The translations under genes and the position numbers were made by a program. Below are positions 57,793-64,000 of a stretch of DNA of 64,000 nt, in pieces. The DNA is from Centrapalus pauciflorus (taxonomy: Eukaryota > Streptophyta > Magnoliopsida > Asterales > Asteraceae): NCBI GenBank assembly GCA_020465985.1, contig JAANYP010004774.1:209020-273019 (forward strand), in the 5' to 3' direction. The notes beneath the pieces are model-generated. The model had not been told where the DNA came from and ran no database searches. It worked only from the letters and a program-made list of their open reading frames with translations. Each line of letters opens with the position of its first letter. Positions within the stretch are counted from its first letter, which is position 1.

Positions 57793-59968
57793 TGAAACAC
57801 CCATACAACTAATACGAGTATTTCGACACTATTATACGTTAATTTATACAGAGTACTTGCGGAAATACGATCAAATTAAAACTTTTGCAATTAATAATCC
57901 TCAACGTGATTCCAAACACTTTGCATGAGACACAACAGAATGTCGGAAATCACGGAGCAATGTAACTGGGGTTACAAGATTAAGTTATCAATTTAGTTAC
58001 AAACGAATTAATAAACAACAACTAATTCGCGTAAGTCCAAAAATGGAAGTCTGCTACTCCCGCCCCAATCATCTACAAAATGTTGAGCTCCTATCCGAGC
58101 TCCAAACGATATCTAACAACTCGGGCCAGCCGGGCCTTTGCCCTTAACAGATCCTGAAAAGAAATAACAACTATCGGGTAAACAACAAAGTTGTTTAGTG
58201 AGATTCTAGATTAAAGTACCATGCGATATATGAATGATGCCATGCAATGCCATGAATTCGACTAACAATTTTGGAGGCCAACTAATGGCTATAAGCTACC
58301 ACATTGTGGTTACCATACACAAGCTTACCGTACAATGGGTTTACAATCTACTGCTCGATTACCACACCACAGGCTTATCGATATGCAGTTTACAATGATG
58401 CCATACGATTACCACCACAGGCTTATCGTTTTACAGGCAATAATGGTTACCACACTCAGGCTTACCATTATGATTCCGCTGGGTTACCACACTCAGGCTT
58501 ACCGTCTCGGTGGAGAGGTCAAACGAACGATCAACAACTTATCAACCGAGTGATAAACAATAATTATGATGTATGTGATGGCAAAGCATGAAAATGACAA
58601 TAATGATACAAAAGCAGTAACATACAATTCATGATATGCATGCAAATACGTTAATACTAGAACTCACAGTGATACACAATACGCTCTCGGCCCCAAAACC
58701 GAGTTATAATTGTCAAGGTAGGAGTGATAGTCTCCACGTGACTTAACCCGTCAAAACCCCTACAAGTTGGTTCATAATATAATATTATAAGTATCACCGT
58801 TTATAATTTCTCAACTTTGATTCGGATATATTAGTCGTAAGATCTAATTAATTTCGGCCTCGATCTACATAATTATTTTGGGCTAGTTTTCTTCACAATT
58901 GGTGACAAAAGTTATTATGACAAACGATCCCAAGGACTAATTAAAATTACAATTTCTGACCGGAACTGGGCTCACGTTCCCATCCGAATTCGGATCAGCA
59001 CCAGCCGGACTTCGGATCATCCGAGTTCGGGTCAGGGACCATCCGAATTTCGGACCAACTCGTCTGAGGTACGGCCCGAACTCGGTCCTAGGCACATCCG
59101 AATTTCGGACCGACACATCCGAATTTCAAGCCATCCGAATTCTTTAACTTAGAAATTTTTCTTTCAAAATCCAGGGCAACTCGGGTGCAGGTCTGCACTT
59201 TTGTCCCTTCGAATTTAATGCTCAAAACTACCAAAACTTTTCATATTTATTACAAACGGTTTGGGGTCATTCCCAAACATATATATACCCTTTATAACAC
59301 ATTTAAGCTGTCAAAAACACCATTTTATTCCTTTTGAATCATCAAGAGTTCATAAACTCCATTTTCGGGTTTTTGAGCTAAAACCCATCAAAATCCATAA
59401 AACTTGAAAAATATGTTTTAAATGATGATTCTAACTATATTTCATTATCATACTTCAAGATCTAACGATTTCTCCATAACATTCATAAAAACCCATTTGG
59501 GTTTCTCATCTTCTTCGTATGAAGATGGAGAGGAGAAGAAAAATAAAATAGCAAGATTTATAGACAAGAGTGGTTACCTCTTGGATCTTTCAAAAACGAC
59601 GAAGCTTTCAACAAAAAGCCGATTTTTGGCTTCTCCTTCTTCTTCTTCTCTTCTCTTTTCTCTCTATTTGGAGTTTTTGAAAAAGATGAACACACACACA
59701 TAAAGTGTGTGTGTCTGCGTATAATATAAGTCAAAAAGAAGAAGATTTTCTTCTTCTTTTTCTTTCCAACCCACAACTTTTACCTATTTACCATTTATAC
59801 CTTGGAATTATTAGCATTTCTTTTAAAGTCCTTTTTATATATTCAAGGCATATATCATAATTATCCACACACACTTTTATTTATGTGTTTGAGACAAATT
59901 AGTATCTCGAATCGTATTTCGTTACAATAAATATTAATTATTAATTATATAAAATTTGGGCCGTTACA
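57793..59968 (-). repeat. 5' LTR of the gypsy element
   Basis: The partner of 50609-52784, about 99.5 percent identical. It should contain the promoter; a single obvious TATA box could not be chosen. Confidence 0.93.
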
Positions 59969-59973
59969 TCTAT

Positions 59974-61314
59974 CATCTGTCATTATTCATTATTCATTCA
60001 TATATATATATATATGAAAACCAAATCAGTAAATTTTGTGACATGGTCGCACTAGATTTCATAGAATAAATGAGCGCTTCCCTTGAATTTGTCAATATAA
60101 TTTGGAGCATTTTATACATATTTATAAGCTTTTAAGCTGAGCTTACATAAATTTGTCACCATAAACTAGTGCTAATATTTATCTTGGTAATTAAGATTTT
60201 CTTATGCTTTAATTATAAGATGATTTTCTGAATTCATCAGAAACTCATAGTAGAAAGCATACTTATACAGAGACTAGAAAAACTACCTCATAGGTTTTAT
60301 ACATAATTCAGGAGGAGATAATCTGAGGAGCTTTTGATGCTTGCTAACAATCATAAATGCCACAAAAATAAAAAAGATGCTTTCTCACTATACAATGTAC
60401 CAAAAAACGACCAACGATATGAAGGAGGAGTAGGAGCAAACTTTAATTGAAGCAGGGCAGAATTGGATTGTAAATTTCATTAAATTTCAGCTAACAATCT
60501 CCGACACGCATAACCTTAAATTGAATCCAAAAACACATCAAAGTGCAGCAAAATACATCCTCTCAATTTTGAGCAATTAACAACAGCAGGAGTATATAAC
60601 TCTAGAGCAAGGAAAACGATGCATACATTTGGGCCATGTAATACATATGATTAGTGAACGTATCTGAAACTTATTAGAACATAATCTTAAAAACAGAGAG
60701 AAGTTTTACCTGAAATCGAGATTGTTCTTCAAAGGAATCGATTATGAAGCAAAAAATCGCTAATTCTAGGGTTTGATTAGGAGGCGCAGTCAGATGTGAA
60801 ACCTGAGCAGGTAGGGAGCCGGCATAGAGACAGGGGCGGAGGTGAAACCTGGAGTAGAAGGCGCAGTCGGATCCGGATCCGGCACCGGTGTTGGTACCGT
60901 AGACAAGAGCAGAGGAGAGAGACCAAGGCGACTGAATGTTAGGGGGCTAGCAGATGGAGAGCAGAGGAACTGTCTATTAAATCAATTTTGTTTCTTTTAT
61001 TTTTTTTAAAGGAAATTTACCAACTTTTAAAATCAGTCAGAATCAGAACAAATGTTTTGAATTTAAAAATTAATGTATACTGATAGATAAGTTATAATTA
61101 AAATTATAGTTGCGATAAATGTTAATATTTATAAGCATAAAAGTTAAAATATATAAAATTAAATTTATTTTGGTTTTTCGATTATTAGTCTGTCATCAAA
61201 ATCGTGAACCTAAACCGAAACTAAATCGAACATAATAGGAAAACCGGTTTGGTTAACCTCTAAATCGGAACGGTTTTTCGGTTTCGGGATTTTTTGAAAA
61301 CCACTAATGTGAAT
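59974..61314. other. CACTA interior, right of the gypsy insertion
   Basis: No coding frame was recognised. 60715-60970 is GC-richer and purine-rich (GGCGCAGTCAGATGTGAAACC, repeated near 60840) and could be the promoter/first exon region of the CACTA gene on the minus strand. At 61170-61290 lies a stretch with AAACCGAAAC and CGGTTTTTCGGTTTCGG motifs typical of a small inserted transposon. Confidence 0.4.
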
Positions 61315-61866
61315 GTAACAGCGAGTCAGCGACACTATTAGTGACCACTATGCATATGTCACAAATTCAGCGACACACATTGTGTCTTACATATAAATGT
61401 CACAAAATTAATCACACACTTAATGACGTGTGTGTATATGTCACAGCTTCAGCGACACACATAGTGTTGTGTATTTAAATGTCGCAAAATCAACGACACA
61501 CTAAGTGACACATGTGTATATGTCACAACTTCGGCGACACACATAATGTCTTGTAAATAAGAGTCACAAAATTAGCGACACGCTTAGTAACATATGTGTA
61601 TATGTCGCAAATTCAGCGACATATATAGTGTCTTATATATGAACGACACAAAACCAGCGACGTGTATAACAACTTGTGAGTGTATGTCACAAAATCAACA
61701 ACATCCATAGTAACTTGTGCATGAATGTTACTAAAAGTAGCAACGCACGTAGAGACGCTGGTGACATCTTCGTCGCAAAACATGTCTCTAAATTTGTCAC
61801 TAATTTGTGACGTTTAAATACATGTCACTAAAGATGTCGCTGAATGTTGTTTTTTTTGTAGTGAAC

Positions 61867-62815
61867 ATTTGTTTCTACACGTGTGACTTGCAAAATGGTC
61901 ATTTAGAAAAAGTTAACAAAATGCAAACATAACTTTAAGAGAGACACCAATCTTGAAAGCAAACGTTGAAACAATAATCGATTTTATAGAATAGAAAATT
62001 AGAAATTGTATCTAAAATTTGATTTTTTTTTGAACAGTAAATGTTAGAGGTTAGTTGTTGCTAGCACCAATGTTAGACACCTTAAGGATGAGGACCAAAC
62101 CTCTCACCTCCACCTAATGCAAAGCACAAAAAGCAGTTAACTTTGTCTTCTTTATGTAAAAAGAGATTAGTTGACGTATAAGTTGGTTTTTTTCATTGAA
62201 AATTTTCAAGTTTAACTACTAATTTCAGTACTTTTTATTATTTATATCACTGTCTTTTATCCTTCTTTGTTAAAATCGTATTAATATATTAACTTTAGTT
62301 TTTGAAAATACATATCTTATTTTAAAAAAATTATTTTATTTATTTTTAATATTTCAAAAAAAGTTTAACACATACATAAATCTTTAATAGAACACTAATA
62401 AATTAAATAAACAACGTTTTTCTAACCAGACAGTTATGAATTCAAGTCTCACTTATGACAAATATGATAATATAAGATAAATAGGTCGTAGCCGCTATTA
62501 GTTGTTCTTTTTATAAATAGTATCAAGGAAATTGCAATCTTAACAAATTAAAAAGAATAAGACATGCAAATTAACAAAAAAACTTATTATATTAAGAAAT
62601 AGATCATATAATAATAAGATGCAATAATTTTAATACATAAAAATATCTTAATTAAAATTTGTTGACGTTTAATAGATTAATTTACGTAAAAAATTAGAGA
62701 TTATTGTATTATGATTAATTATTTATAGAATATTTAGATATAAAGTTCATTTGATTTAGAGTAGATTAGATATGAATTGATAATTTGAAATGGATGACTC
62801 AAGTGAAATATCGTA
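61867..62815. other. Intergenic, no gene recognised
   Basis: AT-rich sequence with no open frame of note. Confidence 0.4.
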
Positions 62816-62819
62816 GCTA

Positions 62820-63315
62820 GGGAGGGCAAAAAAAAAAACCGAACCCGACGGGGAAAACCGAGAACCGAATTAAACGGGGCGGGTTTCCCCGAAACCCAAT
62901 TAAGTTAAACAGGGGACAGGGCGGGTATGGTATTGCTAATACCCGCCCCGTATACCCGATTACATAACCCGTTTAAATCCCCGAATACCCCGACTACTTT
63001 TAATAGCAGCATGCTATTTATATTGTATATATATTATATATAAAAGATGAATATTTTATCTATTTTATATATTATACATAAAAATTATTACGTATAATTT
63101 AAAAAACTTATTTATTTACATATAATTTAATGAAATAATGTTTTTTTTCGTTATCATTTGATAGGTCTTACAAATTTAATTTAATATTAGTATTGAAATT
63201 TTAACATACATGGACGTTTTAAGCTTAAATTATGAACCACGTGATTAAATTTCATATCATTAATTTATAAATGGGTTACCCGATTTCCCGCGGGTTTCCC
63301 CGCGTACCCGATGGG
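62820..63315. mobile_element. GC-box MITE cut by an LTR element
   Basis: CCGAACCCGACGGGG...GGGCGGGTATGG at the left and CCGCGGGTTTCCCCGCGTACCCGATGGG at the right surround an AT-rich interior, the style of plant hAT MITEs with CCCG-rich arms. The right arm stops exactly where an LTR starts. Termini are not fully defined. Confidence 0.45.
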
Positions 63316-64000
63316 TGTAACATCCCGTTTTTGTGATAATTGCGTGTAATTATTTTAGTGGATGTTTAAATAATTATCATTGCGTGGGTCCAATAATAGC
63401 CCGAGTAGTGGATTATACGTGTCGGGTTGCGAGTTATGTGTCTCCGGGGTAATAATTAGTGGATTAATTATATATTTGGGTTCGTGGAATTAATTGGGTT
63501 AAGTGGATATTTATTGTGAAAATGGGGTATCGGGTTCGGGTTATGGGGTCGGAACCCGCTGAAAATAGAAAATATATGTGCGTATCTTCCCTTTTGTTGT
63601 TTCTTCTTTTGGGAACCCTTAAAGAACCAAGTATATGTGTGTGTGATATTATCTTGCTGCTGGAGCTAATAAGAAGCTTGAAGTAGTTACAAAATTGTGA
63701 TTTAATCCTCCAATCCCTTCAATCTTGTGGTGTTCTAAGCTAAGGTGAGAATTCTTGACTCTAGCCTTGAAAATTCGAGATATATGATGTAGGAATTATG
63801 TGAAAGGGTTGTGGGATGTGTATGGTATATAGATATGGGTTATATGTATGCTTCTTGGCTGGAAATCGGTTGCAATGGAGGAGGAAGCTCCTGGACAGCA
63901 GCAGATCTGCGAAGAAGGAGGGCCAGACCGCCAGGGAGCGCGGTCGCGCTCGGGGAAGCGTGGCCGCGACGCAAGGGGCAGGGGCGCGGGCGAGTTGGGC
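63316..64000 (+). mobile_element. 5' part of another LTR, leaving the window
   Basis: TGTAACATCCCGTTTTTGTG is the canonical start of Tekay/Del-type LTRs. The sequence then becomes GC-rich near the window edge (GCGGTCGCGCTCGGGG, GTGGCCGCGACGC), as in the transcribed part of such LTRs. The TSD and internal region are outside. Confidence 0.6.

Larger units (their letters stand above)
50609..59968 (-). mobile_element. Gypsy LTR retrotransposon, 9360 bp, young
   Basis: LTRs at 50609-52784 and 57793-59968 are both 2176 bp, with ends TGAAACACC...GGGCCGTTACA on the plus strand. The 5-bp TSD TCTAT is perfect (50604-50608 and 59969-59973). The primer-binding site (reverse complement TGGTATCAGAGC) is at 57778-57789, and the purine tract (reverse complement AAGAGGGGAGGAAT) abuts the LTR at 52785. 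By eye the LTRs differ by about ten substitutions and two one-base indels. The domain order and C-terminus suggest a Tekay/Del-like chromovirus, which is inference. Confidence 0.95.
48097..61863. mobile_element. CACTA (En/Spm) element, split by a gypsy element
   Basis: The left end is CACTACCAAAAAAATGGCC and the right end, reverse complemented, CACTACAAAAAAAACAAC. The 3-bp TSD AAC is present on both sides (48094-48096 and 61864-61866). Both ends carry dense subterminal repeats of GTCGCT/AGCGAC type, as in CACTA elements. Without the 9.36-kb gypsy insertion it is about 4.4 kb, with only a fragment of an accessory gene and no TnpD-like transposase seen, so it is a deletion derivative. Confidence 0.82.

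Noticed and set aside
1..64000. CRISPR array, bacterial operon, plasmid or phage features
   Set aside because: The sequence is a plant nuclear genome with introns, LTR elements and MITEs. The regular repeats are a coding minisatellite, subterminal arrays or duplications, not CRISPR repeats with unique spacers.

Overview
This is a nuclear plant genome window, AT-rich, intron-containing and dense in transposons. Several signs point to the Asteraceae, probably near lettuce. The strongest is a cluster of four genes for secreted 8-cysteine defensins with C-terminal tails, two of them proline-rich, the architecture of the Asteraceae pollen proteins Art v 1 (mugwort) and SF18 (sunflower). The genus assignment is inference.

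Layout. 1-354 and 497-807 are Helitron-type elements. 1183-3404 (+) is a seven-exon bHLH transcription factor gene whose last intron carries a tandemly repeated splice-acceptor region. 5510-6592 (-) is a three-exon RER1 gene (Golgi-to-ER retrieval receptor) with a further intron in its 5' UTR. 7.8-13.4 kb is gene-free and holds small elements: a SINE-like element, hAT MITEs and a Mutator-like MITE. 13.4-30.6 kb carries the four defensin genes, all on the minus strand and all with one phase-1 intron after the signal peptide (13422-14196, 20630-21510, 27753-28909, 29430-30571). Between them lie a Mutator-like element, a solo LTR, a Helitron and a MITE with a nested CACTA element. 31-38 kb is a field of small DNA transposons, several with exact target-site duplications (TSDs).

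The right-hand half is nested transposons. A copia element with 102-bp LTRs (38532-47957) was split in gag by a PIF/Harbinger element (39775-44133) that encodes a Myb/SANT-like protein and an apparently complete DDE transposase. Beside it a CACTA element (48097-61863) was split by a 9.36-kb gypsy element (50609-59968) whose LTRs differ by about ten substitutions but whose polyprotein is broken by three stops and a frameshift. The 5' end of another LTR starts at 63316 and leaves the window.

The host genes are one regulator (bHLH), one housekeeping trafficking gene (RER1) and one lineage-specific secreted-peptide cluster. The most novel-looking item is tail diversification in that cluster. Two paralogues end in a 10-residue-repeat charged helix. 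The other two have proline-rich linkers leading to a shared C-terminal module with a ninth cysteine. All boundaries were read by eye from splice signals, TSDs and terminal motifs; no database or folding computation was run.
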